A stretch of 64,000 nucleotides of DNA from positions 3,700,988-3,764,987 of the forward strand of contig NW_023503372.1 in NCBI RefSeq assembly GCF_014529535.1. The letters are read 5' to 3'. The position numbers and the translations under genes were made by a program. The notes under the pieces were generated by a model. The model was not told where the DNA came from. It searched no databases and saw nothing but the letters and a program-made list of their open reading frames with translations. The stretch comes from Bradysia coprophila. Taxonomy: Eukaryota > Arthropoda > Insecta > Diptera > Sciaridae. This document shows, in pieces, positions 49,581 to 60,259 of this stretch (the first letter of the stretch is position 1; every line of letters starts with the position of its first letter).

Positions 49581-50853
49581 GGTAAGCGAGGGTATAGCTG
49601 ACCGTGCAGGTGTACCTGACCAGCTACATTATTTAGAATAATCGACAGAGTGTGAAGAAACCCAGAGGCAGATAGACAAAAACTTTATTTGAAAACGATT
49701 GAAGAAGACGTGTAGTCGATGAATTTATAAAACTTTAATTGAAGATCAGCAACGAAAGATCCAAATCATGATATTTGTGTTAGACCCATAATGTTAGACG
49801 AATAACCTAACACAAGATAACCTAACATGAATTTGTAAATGATTTTTTTCCTCGGAGCTGAGCACACCCTGAAAATCGAGTCTAGCTACGGCCCTGCGTG
49901 GTAGAGAAGTTGTATGTCTTGTGCGGTACATACAAAACAATCAGATTAATTCAATGGGACGTTGAACTTTTGACATTTTTTGTATTTAGATTAAGAATGT
50001 TATTGTAAACAAAAAAATGTTCTACACTAGTGCCGAATTTTCAAGTTTTATACTTTTAATTTATACTTCAATTACGACTACGACCCAAATTCAACCCAAA
50101 ATCATACCTTTTTCGTGAGAGAATTAAGAAAAAATGACATGAGAAGAAAAGAGAAGCATATATAGGCGTATAGTCTTTTTTATGTTTGACTGATATTTGA
50201 AAATCAGAAAACAATTAATTAAAAATATAAATGTTTATAATTTATCGATAGTGTAGAATAATTTTTTGCTTAGAATTATGTTGTCTATCGAAATTATTGA
50301 AACTTCAGTCCCCCATTCCGGTATTAATTTTGATGATAACCGCAATTGGGGGGAGTGGAACATAAATTATATTAACATTATGATAAGTGCATCTGTTGTG
50401 GAAATATGTAACTTCAACTTTTTTTTATTTATTTTAATTATTTATTCATTTATTGAACCGTTTCAATCCTCTGCGTTGCCTCAGTACGTTTTGTTGAACA
50501 TAACACTGAATGTAATTTTTCTATTATGTTGATTACCATTCCAATTCACTTAACCTTCGATGTAATTAATTGTAGATTGTACATAGTATAATAGGACCCA
50601 CCATATCTAACGAAATTGACTGTTATCATCTATTCGATTAGCTATCAAGAAAAAACACATAAAGTGTAAACGTGACGCAAGTCTTTTTTCCTACTTGGAC
50701 GCTCAAAGCGATGTCACGAAAAAAATATAGAAAAATAGGGGTCGCCTTAAGCAAACCTCAATATTTCTAGAGTAACAAAGCAAACAATCCTTTTTCATTT
50801 CATTCAGTCTCTATCAGATCAAATTTATATCAAATTATAGGCTAAGATTACAA
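49581..50853. other. Intergenic
   Basis: No recognised gene. The frame at 50266-50532 starts with TTG and looks random. AT-rich. Confidence 0.45.
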
Positions 50854-51369
50854 ATGAGATTTTGTTCAGTCCTCGGTTTGGTCATCGTGACTTTATGCTT
50901 AGTTCAGTCTAGTAAGTAAAAATTGCGCATTAATATAACTTTGTAATAAAAAATTGGTTTTGCACGGATAGGTCACGCACTGGATTGTTTTTCTTGCATT
51001 GGCAGGGATCCAAATTGTGGTGATGCAGACCGAACAAGATGTATTACAGAAGGGTTTTGTTATAAAATCATTCTTAGTAAGTAAATAAACGAAAGTGAAT
51101 TAGTTTATAAACATTTCCTCGTCATTAATTGATGTTTTCCCCAAACAAATACTCGTTTAATTCTAGGAAGTTTAGGAGTCGCACTTGGTTGTGCTAAATC
51201 AGAAGATTATTGCCTGCATATGTCCAACCGTATTGGACCGATTGTTCAAATGTGTATACTTTGTAGCTCAGACAATTGCAATAGTGCGAGTAGCGACAAT
51301 TTATTTCATTCGTTGCTTGTCTTCGGAGTTATAATTAATATCGTGTTGCTGGTTACTTATCGCTCTTAA
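50854..51369 (+). CDS. Ly6/uPAR-type GPI-anchored protein, 3 exons, 121 aa
   Basis: Exons 50854-50911, 50972-51076 and 51167-51369 join in phase (366 nt). Signal peptide MRFCSVLGLVIVTLCLVQSS, then the three-finger fold start LDCFSC, internal Cys pairs (CGDADRTRCITEGFC, CAKSEDYC) and the hallmark ending CILCSSDNCN. A C-terminal hydrophobic segment (LLVFGVIINIVLLVTY) with small residues before it (NSASSDN) fits GPI attachment. Insect Ly6 proteins act at the cell surface in ion-channel regulation, septate junctions and other roles; this one cannot be assigned to a named gene. Phase 1 introns at both borders are as in other Ly6 genes. Confidence 0.85.
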
Positions 51370-51877
51370 TTTGTTCAAAATAAAAACGAAACTTATTTTG
51401 TGATCGTAATTGAAGCTCTTGTTTAAAGAGACATTGTGGCTGGAAGATTAAGAACCGAACGGTATTCGAGCATTCGAGTCCATTGGATTTTGTAGGAAGT
51501 TATGATCAAATGGTGAATTTTTGTAAATTTTGTTGACAAAGGATTTTCAAACTATTTTCTATGGTTTTAAGAGGATTTTCTCTACCATTTTTACTGGGTC
51601 GTCAGTTAGGAATTCCATTGATTTTTTAAGGATTTTTCCTTTGAAGTTATTTTCTATTTTTCAAAAATTTTCGAAAGAATTTCTGAGGATTTTCTTTTCA
51701 CTGAAAAAGGATTTTTTATGAAAATCTGCCCCTCGGTTTTGATCCCAAAATGATCTTCTATTGAGTTACGGTAGCCGAATAATTTCAGAAACAAAAACGT
51801 CCAACACTTCATGGAATCTTTGATCATTTTATTGATCTGTGAAAATTGATACAAGTGTTTTGAGTGATCTTGATTCG
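51370..51877. other. Convergent spacer
   Basis: Between the Ly6 gene and the orphan secreted protein. Contains several GGATTTTC/GAAAATCC-type short repeats (51540-51725), also seen near 11.05 kb. No gene. Confidence 0.5.
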
Positions 51878-53538
51878 TCACTTTTCGGGCGCAACCGCAA
51901 ACACATTAAATCCTTGCGCCCGCGGTGAATATACGCTGTAACGGGCCGCTATTCCCTCCGACCAATCTGCACTGTATTCAGTTTGAAAATTGATCACGGC
52001 CTTCCCGTTGACATTCCCAATACAATCGTCAAGGTAATCGTAAACCCACTCGCACATGTCAGAACCATGTTCGGTGACCTCAACAATGCTCCATTCCTTC
52101 TTTTCCATACATGTGTTAAGCTTCTCTTCTATGCTATAGTCGTTGTTGTTTGTGTTTACCACGTTCAAATTTCTATTACTTGTTCTGAACCATGCATAGA
52201 CATATTTACCCGCAAATGCTACCCAGTGGTTTCCTGCACCTACTCTCTCCATATCATAGCTTAATACAAACCAATGTCTCCAGAAGTACTTTTTCACCAG
52301 CTTATGCCATACCTTATTCGAAAATTTTGAATGGTTCATCACCTGATTAGCATAAGCATACGAAAGAATCTCCGTTTTTGCCGTCTCAAAGAAGTCTCGC
52401 TTGATATCATTGGTGCCATCCTTGACCACTTTCAGCATAATGTCTGACACATTCTTGAGATATGAGATGTCACCGTCAATTGTCTCATTAAAGCTTGTGT
52501 CGTTCAGATATTGGACAGACATGCATATGGAGTGCAGCATCATGCTTTGGGACATGCTGCCAATCAACATCTTCATCCAAAGCTGAAAGTTCCTCAAATT
52601 ATTGTCATCTTTCATCACAGTCATAAGTGGGAGAGTCGTAGAATCTGTTAACTCTGCGTGCACGTAATAAATGAAATTTATTATTTTATTCCGTTTGCAG
52701 TTGTCGATCAATTCAAGCATGTTTATGGGTGTGTTTGTGTGGAGATATCGTTCATACGACTTTTGAATCACATTGATGACCTGCGCTTGCGACTTGTAAT
52801 AAGAAAGAATACTTGTAGCAGTAACATGTTGTGACAAAGCGTCTATCTTATTTTCAATGGCGAAAAGGTGACTGTCCATTTTCTGGAATTCATACTTGAT
52901 TTCTTCATATCCATTTGAGCTGGACATAATGTCTATTAACATGTTCATTATATCACCAATATATGGTATGGCATTGCTCAAAGTCTTAGCGACTGTGATT
53001 ATAGTTTCGCTGTCTGTCGATATCGCTGCTTTCAAAAGATCGCGTCCCACTTCTGTCCACCTTAAGATTCCGTCAACGTCGAAACTTTTCCCATTTGATG
53101 TAATCTCGAATTCTAATTTATTACAAAAAAAAAGGTTTTTTAGTTGACTGTTTGACTATTTTATTATGAGGCGGGGGAAAATATGACTCGCAAACTTTCA
53201 GTTTCGATTTGGAAAAAAAGACATCTTTTGAGAATGGAGCCAAATGCAAAGCAATTTCTTTTCCAGCGTTTAAGCACAGCACGCAAGCAGTGTGACTTTC
53301 CTTCAAAACCAGAAGAATATCTGTTTTCTTTGATTAACATTCGAGCTAAAGTCCAATTCACTTATTTCAGTTTGCGGATTGAAGATACTCGATAATTCTG
53401 TTGATCGAAAGAGAATAGATGCGTGATTTTACCTCCGATTTCAGCTCGTAGTTCATTAGAGTCCGTGTGTGAAAGGCCCACAGACCATTTTTTGTTGAGC
53501 ACTAACACCACGACGACAATAAACTCTTTTAAATTCAT
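51878..53538 (-). CDS. Uncharacterised secreted protein, 2 exons, 446 aa
   Basis: Exons (minus) 53538-53433 and 53112-51878 join in phase 1 (1341 nt). The N-terminus MNLKEFIVVVVLVLNKKWSV is a likely signal peptide. Residues about 65-145 are helical, with a hydrophobic stretch (AKTLSNAIPYIGDIMNMLI) followed by an amphipathic coiled segment (EIKYEFQKMDSHLFAIENKI). The helical part continues to about residue 300. The C-terminal third is rich in Trp/Tyr/Asn (HWVAFAGKYVYAWF, FQTEYSADWSEGIAARYSVY). I do not recognise the family. The hydrophobic helix plus long helical N-half reminds me of the rapunzel-like animal proteins, but that is an impression only. The long intact frame and clean splice support a real gene. 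Confidence 0.65.
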
Positions 53539-53946
53539 TTTTTTTGTCTTGAAATTGAGAATAGCAACGTTTAAAACAGAGTAAAAAATACTTTGAATAA
53601 AATTATCTAAATTTTCTAATTTAACAAACTCAAGATATTAGGTCACTCTCTTTCGGATCGTTTCATTGATCGGAAAAAAAATATCCTTCACAGTGTTGAA
53701 TCTAAAAACAAACAAAAATTGACTTCTAAGGGGAACAAGCTGACTGTTCAGACCATAACTACTCATTTTTGAGACAGTTTTATTGTTGACTAAAAAAAAA
53801 AGAAATAAACAGTTTCTAATCTCAATTCGATTTTTTACATTCAAATTATTGCCGAATAAATCGAAGGAATCAATTCGATATGAAAATTATGAATCGAATT
53901 GAATTATAGTACGGAATGTAGCAAGAAAAGTGGTTCTCACTATCGA

Positions 53947-54112
53947 GGGGCCGTTCATAAAGTATGTCACACTTTGAGGGGGGAGGGGTGTCTAGCAGAA
54001 GTGTGACAGCCCATACAAATTTTTTCGTTTTTCATACATTTTTGTGTGACAGGAGGGAGGGGGTTTCTGAAAATCGTATATTTTAGCGTGACATACTTTA
54101 TGAGCGGTCCCC
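53947..54112. mobile_element. 166-bp MITE (GGGGCCGTTCATAAAGTATG ends)
   Basis: Left end GGGGCCGTTCATAAAGTATG and right end CATACTTTATGAGCGGTCCCC-like are inverted repeats around a G/C-rich strand-biased middle (GGGGGGAGGGG). MITEs with this type of end are widespread in insects. A related end lies at about 35797-35817 (TCATTCATAAAGTATGTGAC). Confidence 0.7.
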
Positions 54113-54116
54113 GAGA

Positions 54117-54300
54117 GCCTACAATTCCAAATGAGATTTTGCTTTCCTCGGTTTGGTCATCGTGACTTTATGCTTAGTTCATCCAAGTAAGAGAAAATTG
54201 CGCATTAATGTAACTTTGTAATAAAAAATTGGTTTTGCACGGATAGGTCACGCACTGGATCGTTTTGTTTGCATTGTGGTGATGCAGACCGAACAGGAAT
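54117..54300 (+). pseudogene. Decayed partial copy of the Ly6 gene
   Basis: Matches the first exon, first intron and part of exon 2 of the Ly6 gene at 50854. The exon 1 start ATGAGATTTTGC is at 54131, and the intron end GGTTTTGCACGGATAGGTCA is near 54231. It has a small deletion in the signal-peptide exon, a 20-odd-base deletion in exon 2, and no exon 3. The intron is still nearly identical, so the duplication was by DNA and recent. Confidence 0.8.
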
Positions 54301-54928
54301 CGTACTGATATCTAGATTCCGATAAAAATAATTTGACTGTCATTTCGAACGAGTGGGGGAAGTCAAAAACTTACTGTCTACGGGAAAAGAAATTTGTGTA
54401 ATTTTTTCTCGTTTTCACTTGCGTCACGGTGCTTTACTAACGTGGCACCATGATAACCTCAAGGGTGCATTATATAATGTATTGTAATGCTAGCGATGTA
54501 TGCTCGAAATTATGCACATTTTACTAAAATATGTGTTCGTTTGGGTATTCGGTCAATCGAATCAAACTACAATTTGAAAGCATTAATTCTCTCTAATACA
54601 TTAACTAAGCTATAGCGTAAATTTACTAGTTTACCACTTAACCCATAGAGTTAACTATGACTTAACCAATGCATTCCAACAACATTGGATATTATGTCGA
54701 TAAAATTTAATTTTCTCATTCCTTAAAACATTTGCCTTATGTTTGCTAACGAAAAATTAAGCCGGAGGCAGGTGTGTGAAGTACTGTATACACTTACACC
54801 ATACATCAATAAACTGATGTTTAAATTAATATTATGTATGTCGGTTACTAAATTATAAACATACTAAATAGTTAAACGTAAATATATAGGTACTTCTTTT
54901 GTTATAACATTTATTTCGCTATAATAAC
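54301..54928. other. Spacer
   Basis: AT-rich. No gene or clear repeat. Confidence 0.5.
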
Positions 54929-55179
54929 CAAGGTTCTGAAAAAACAGGTTAAGAAACTTACATTTTGACAATTTAGACATGTTTTGTTAAACACACTCAT
55001 TATAGATTGTATGAAAAGAAAACTTGAAGAAAAAAACTTAATTTTTTTCAAGTTGTCGTTTCACACAATCTGTAATGAGTGTGTTTAACAAACAATGTCT
55101 AAATTGTCAAAATTTGTGTTGCACCGCCTGCCTTCGTGATCAACTCAGAAGTGTCTTAATTTGTTCTTTCAGAACCTTG
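54929..55179. mobile_element. 251-bp foldback MITE, family B
   Basis: Starts CAAGGTTCTGAAAAAACAGG and ends GTTCTTTCAGAACCTTG. The inner arms pair over a long stretch (TTTTGACAATTTAGACA with TGTCTAAATTGTCAAAA; TAAACACACTCATTA with TAATGAGTGTGTTTA). Related ends occur at 32998-33237, 33361-33425 and 49199-49250. Confidence 0.75.
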
Positions 55180-55483
55180 ACGCTATTCGCCAGATGTCAA
55201 TGCTTATAATTCGTCGTCGCTGTGAAACTGATGAAAATGTAATCTTCGTTTTTCCGAGTCGTTTTGTCTATTCTTTTATGCAAGTCTTTTTAGCTGCCAT
55301 CCGGGGAGATTCAACATCAGACAGTAAGGAAACAAATTTAGTGAGAAAATATTTTTAATCGGCAAGTGCGGACAGATATACCATACCCGCTACTTTTGTT
55401 CATTAATATTTCAGAGAATTTTAAAGGAATAGGTAAATATGTTTAATGCTGATAAGCGACGACGACACTTTGCTGAAAAAATA

Positions 55484-56141
55484 ATTCATTATCAGAAACC
55501 GTCTTGAATACTGTTCGCCAGTCTGGAATCCTCATTACTTAAATGCCAACGACCAGATTGAAAGGGTACAGAGGAAATTTAGTAGGCTAATGTATTTTAA
55601 ATTTCAGATTGCTAATCCGCGGCCTGAGTATCCTATACGATTGAAGTATCTGAAGATGCACTCACTTGAATCGAGGCGTTTGGAGAACGATGAGATTATG
55701 CTCTACAAGATCGTCCACAATCATGTTGACACGTCGCTAAGACTCTCGTATCGTGAACCAGTGAGAACGACAAGACAAAATGCGATCTTTTACCTGCCGA
55801 AAATGACTACGAATTATCAAAGAAACTCGCCACTCAACAGAATACAATTAAATCACGATCTTTATTTTGGCAGTCTAAATGTTGTTGGGTCCACCATAAA
55901 TAAGTATAAAGAGTTGGTGAGAAACTATTTCGACTGGTGAGCACCTGGATGATTTGGTTTACACGGACTAAACTAGATGATTTTTTCTGTTTGATTTTCT
56001 GATTTTATGTTTGATTTTCTATTCTAAACTTATTGTGATTTTCCCTTTGTTATCATTATTTTCATTTGTATGGACTGACTTGTCATTGGGCCTCGGCCTG
56101 TTAGGTGGTCGGTAAACGATAAAAAAAAAAAAAATAAATAA
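55484..56141 (+). mobile_element. LINE 3' fragment (RT C-terminal part and poly-A tail)
   Basis: A frame open to 55940 encodes the end of a non-LTR reverse-transcriptase ORF (RLEYCSPVWNPHYLNANDQI, ERVQRKFSRLMYF). This is followed by a 3' UTR with GGCCTCGGCCTGTTAGGTGG and an A-run at 56120-56141. All catalytic motifs are missing (strong 5' truncation). Different family from the LINE at 21.4 kb. Confidence 0.75.
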
Positions 56142-57095
56142 AAATATATTCGCAACAATATTTTCGGAGGTTTTCACAAATTTTCTTGTCACCAGAAGAG
56201 GCCGCATTATCGCTCTCAATTTTTAAATCAGAAAAATAACTGGAGAAGCCACCTATACGCGTATCTAATTCTAGTTAAGCGTAATTTCTCATTTTTGGAT
56301 TCGTATATAAAACGCAAGATCAAGACAATCGGGACAAATCTAAAAAAATCTAAAAAGAGAAAGTACGCGCCACTGCTCTTACAAATTTTAAGCCACCATT
56401 TTTTGACCAGTCAAATAGTCCACACTATTAGGATTGGCTATTCACTGTAGACTTGATTATAGAATTATATTCATCTTCTGATCTTCTCATATTTTCACTG
56501 CTTTTTGAATAACAAATTTTGATGATTGGAAAAGCAAGAATTTGTCGTGCATGAAAACAGAATTTTTGTTTTTGTTTTTGTCTAAATAAGAACGGATTCC
56601 TTGACGAAATCAGAATGGTAGATTTTATACAAAATAAGTACTTCTAACCTAATTTGAAACGATAATTGTTTATATGTGTTACTCCTATGTGTTATTCGGA
56701 ACTATACATGATTTTTTTACATCGATTACGAACTTGTTCAAGACCAAAGTTGTCGCATGTAGAAAGTAATATTTTCTTCTATTAGAATCTTTTGGAGACA
56801 ATCGCTAAAATTATTTAACTTTAATCAAACCTTGAAATTCAATAAATTAAAAAAATAGTGAGGAAAACGATAGACATCGCTTACTGACATCCCAAATACT
56901 TATTTGACGTTCAGTTTTCTCCTAAATTTACTAACTTTTTCCCGAAATTACTCACTTTTTGGTCCAAAAATCAATTTACAACTTTCTCACTTTTTTGGTC
57001 AGATCAGCAAGAAATCGAAACGGTGAATTTTTGTTATACAACAAATACTTTTGACGTAATTTGACTGCAAAATTGCTCACTTGTCCATAAGATGA
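56142..57095. other. Spacer
   Basis: No gene. Contains a distant degenerate unit of the tandem repeat at about 56400-56450 (GTCAAATAGTCCACACTATT). Confidence 0.5.
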
Positions 57096-57240
57096 GCGGT
57101 CGAATAGTCATCACAACTAGCATTGGCTATTTGACCGCACGGTCGAATAGTCTTTACTATCGGGAATGGCTATTCGACCGTGCGGTCGAATAGTCTCACT
57201 ACAAGCATTGGCTATTCGACCGCGCGGGCGAATAGTCACT
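57096..57240. repeat. 43-bp tandem repeat of palindromic units
   Basis: Units begin CGGTCGAATAGTC near 57096, 57139, 57182 and 57225, i.e. a period of 43 bp. Each unit joins to the next through the palindrome ATTCGACCGTGCGGTCGAAT, making a string of hairpins. Confidence 0.85.
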
Positions 57241-58151
57241 TCGAATATTTAACAGACATTAATGTGGCAGCCACAAGTTGACACCGCCAAAAGCTCAGCA
57301 TGATCGTTTAAGCGAAATGCCATCAACTTACGTGTATCATAGACTGCACGTCGTTCCGCGATAAAATTTATGATCGAATGCTGGTTTTTCCTGCAGGCAT
57401 TTTAATCAAGTTTCTAGATTGAATTAATTCTTTTCCGCTCAAATGGGACCATTAAATGAAAATCACCAATGGCTTAATCATATTGACTTAATCTCTCTCG
57501 CTCTCCGCGTTTATTAGTTTTACAATATCACCACATCATTACTAACTACTTAAAAAATAATGAATGGATTTTATCTTGGAAGACTCATCAATAAATGGAG
57601 ATAAATAACGGCCAATAAAAATTTTCTTGAACAAAATAGTTTTATTTATATCACAAAGTAATGTAGTTCCTATCATGGTTGAACACTATTTACCAGCAAG
57701 GTGGATAAGGTAAAATGGCAAAATAAGGTATAAAACCTGTTGAAAGCTAACATGTTTATTGTGCATATTTAAATAGTGCAACGTGCTTTTTATTGCATTT
57801 TTTATCAATTTTATATAAAATTTTTATTAAAAAGACTTATGAGTCTAGGATTTGAATTATATTTTACCATGCCATTTTCTTGGAATTTTATTATTTTCGT
57901 AAAAACGAAATTTTATTGCAACAAAAAAGAACAACGAGCACTTATCAAGTAGCTGGTTTTATTGCAATTTATTGGTTTTTGTGTTGTAAAATGAAAACAA
58001 AATTCTGCTGTGCATTACAATTGCTATTATAATAATGAATGACAAGTCTATTTGTATGAAAATACATAAAATTGTTGCGAATGATTTTATTTATTTAAGT
58101 TGAATGTTGAAATTCTCTAAATCTTATTTTAAAAATACCAAAATTCTGGGC
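57241..58151. other. Spacer
   Basis: AT-rich. No gene seen. Confidence 0.5.
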
Positions 58152-58228
58152 TACAGTCAAAGGCAGTCAATTTTCAGCATAAATTTGCTTCAGCTGTTTT
58201 TCAGCTGATCCACACATACAATCAAAAC
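58152..58228. repeat. Dispersed repeat end shared with 46135-46210
   Basis: Same 60-odd bases as in the ZC4H2 intron, here just upstream of the presumed 5' LTR of the errantivirus. It may be part of another transposon into which the retroelement inserted. Confidence 0.6.
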
Positions 58229-58269
58229 TGGTTTTACTTGTTTATACGGTTGAAACTGCTCCACGCACG

Positions 58270-58725
58270 AGTTACATTTCTTTCACCCTCACAAACACCA
58301 ATAACTCATTTTCCTTCACCCCCACAGACATCATTGATTCATCCTCACAATAAAGTATTATTTTAATTCTTCCGAGTAATTAAATCTGATCATGTCAATT
58401 AAACCTAATTTCTTTCGGTGAGAAAAGTAAGATAACGAATTCACATATGCATATTTTGATCATTCTTCCCTGACAACATTTCCTTCTGTGAGAACAATGA
58501 GATAACGAAATGATATATCGATCAACAGGAAATATTAAGATACGAAATTGATGATATAAACAAAATTGATTTATCTAAAAGAACAAAGGATGAAGAAATA
58601 TCAGAGGTGACATGAGAGAGTATATTAGATTTAAGATTTAGTCTTTAAGTAACATTGTACGAATTAACACTTAATAAATAAAGATCGCTTTTTAAAAAGT
58701 GTCTTTCAATCAAAAATAACATTTC
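58270..58725 (+). repeat. Presumed 5' LTR of the gypsy-type element
   Basis: The right end is fixed by the primer-binding site at 58726. The left end is tentative: AGTTAC at about 58270 resembles the AGT(T/G)AC start of errantivirus LTRs. AATAAATAAAG near 58673-58684 would serve as polyadenylation signal. The 3' LTR lies outside the window, so the borders cannot be confirmed. Confidence 0.5.
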
Positions 58726-58740
58726 TGGCGCAGTTGGTAG
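58726..58740 (+). promoter_or_regulatory. Primer-binding site
   Basis: TGGCGCAGTTGGTAG directly after the LTR matches the tRNA-Ser-type primer site (TGGCGCAGT.GGTAG) known from the 17.6/297 group of gypsy elements. Confidence 0.75.
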
Positions 58741-59242
58741 GATAACTCTCTGAAGAAAGTTGTCCAGTGAAACGAACAAATAAAAAAAATATTCCGCTTT
58801 GATCAGTAAATATCTAAAAAATCAGTATTTATGTAAAACCAAAGTTTCGACTGAATATTTTTTAACAAAGGTGTAAATTCTGCAAACTTACGTTACAATT
58901 GACTCAAAAATCACTTTTGTCTGAAGACAAGGTGCAATGTGAAAAATTTTTAATCAGTGAAATACTACAAATCAGTTTTCATGCAAAAATAAAAATTTGA
59001 CACTTACTAACTTTGAACTCATTTAAAGTTTATAAAAATATGAACATTCGGGGATAAATGTCTAACGAATTTATTTTACCTGACGAAATAAGTGAACGAA
59101 AAATTAAATGCCAAAAGTGCAACATTGAACATAAAATACGATTCATCAAAACTCAAGTTAAAGTGATATTTGAGTGTATTAATTGCAAAGCAATAATTAC
59201 AATTTTAAATTACTTTTCAAATTGAAAAAAGAAAACACTAAA

Positions 59243-60259
59243 ATGGAGGCTACAGTAGAACAATTGATCCAACAAGTTCAGTTATTGACACAGAAAGTAG
59301 TAGAACAAGAAACTGCATTGAATACAGCCAGCACAACGAGATTCCAGCTGAGTGCTTCTCAAGTGATAAAGAATTTCAACGATATAAAGGCATTCTCCGG
59401 CGAAGACAGCTACAAATTGAAATCATTTTTCAAATCAATTGAAAACGCAGAAGAGCTATGTGGAACCCAAAATCAAGAACTTCGAACTTACTGTCTACGA
59501 ATGATGATCAATTCAAAAATTATTGGAAAAGCACGAAACGCCATTCTTGAAATTCCAGAAAACCAACGTAATTGGGCTACCGTACAGAGGACCTTGACAT
59601 TGCGATTTAGACCAAAGTACACAATTCACCAGCTGTTATTCCAAGCCAAAGGAATGAAGGTATTTAATTTAAAAAATCTGTTCAATAAACTGACTACAAT
59701 TAAGTCCGACATAAGTGAAATTTGTGATTATGATAACAGTGCGGTTTTTACGTACGAAAGCATTGACAAAGAATTAGTATTGATTTTGAAATCGAAAGTG
59801 GTTCCAATCCTACAAATTCAAATAGATGAAGACGAAAGTTTGTTTGAATTAGACAATCATTTTTGTAAATCAGAAATTTACCTCAGTAACGATGTGATTA
59901 AATTCGAGTATAAATTGAAATTTGAAGATAACAAAAAGGGTCAAAACTCTCCCAAATCATTTAAATTTGAAGGAAATAAGAACCAAATGAAATCACCTGA
60001 ACAAAGTAACGAAAAAAAATTTGTTGACAAAAAGTCATGGCAAGACAATAAGCCAAATTACAGTCAAAATAAATCAGACAATCGTGGTTCCGGGCAGTAC
60101 AAACCACATTTTGACAGAAATAATAATTCCGGTCAGTTTAAAAGACGGTATAATGATTCCGAAAATAAAATTGAAAATATGGAAATTGACAATTTAGTTG
60201 AAGTTGAAAATGAAGAAGTAGAATCCGAAAATCCTGTTGAAGAGGTAAATTTTCAATAA
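59243..60259 (+). CDS. gag: Gag-like ORF of gypsy-type errantivirus (338 aa)
   Basis: Start at the ATG at 59243 (MEATVEQLIQQVQLL). The frame is open upstream to 59183 without an ATG. An N-terminal coiled segment is followed by a capsid-like helical core (IKAFSGEDSYKLKSFFKSIE, RTLTLRFRPKYTI) and a basic, Asn/Gln/Lys-rich tail (residues about 240-320) with no CCHC knuckle, as usual in insect errantiviruses. It ends at 60259 just after the heptamer AAATTTT (60247-60253), a canonical -1 slippery site in the right phase; pol lies in the -1 frame. The frame is intact. Confidence 0.85.
   Translation: MEATVEQLIQQVQLLTQKVVEQETALNTASTTRFQLSASQVIKNFNDIKAFSGEDSYKLKSFFKSIENAEELCGTQNQELRTYCLRMMINSKIIGKARNAILEIPENQRNWATVQRTLTLRFRPKYTIHQLLFQAKGMKVFNLKNLFNKLTTIKSDISEICDYDNSAVFTYESIDKELVLILKSKVVPILQIQIDEDESLFELDNHFCKSEIYLSNDVIKFEYKLKFEDNKKGQNSPKSFKFEGNKNQMKSPEQSNEKKFVDKKSWQDNKPNYSQNKSDNRGSGQYKPHFDRNNNSGQFKRRYNDSENKIENMEIDNLVEVENEEVESENPVEEVNFQ
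60247..60253 (+). promoter_or_regulatory. -1 ribosomal frameshift heptamer (A AAT TTT)
   Basis: In the gag frame the codons are GTA AAT TTT CAA TAA, so the heptamer fits the X XXY YYZ rule. A -1 slip here enters the pol frame, which is open through this region. Confidence 0.7.

Noticed and set aside
50266-50532. 88-codon plus-strand frame
   Set aside because: Begins with TTG, has poly-Phe/Ile composition of AT-rich DNA and no motif.
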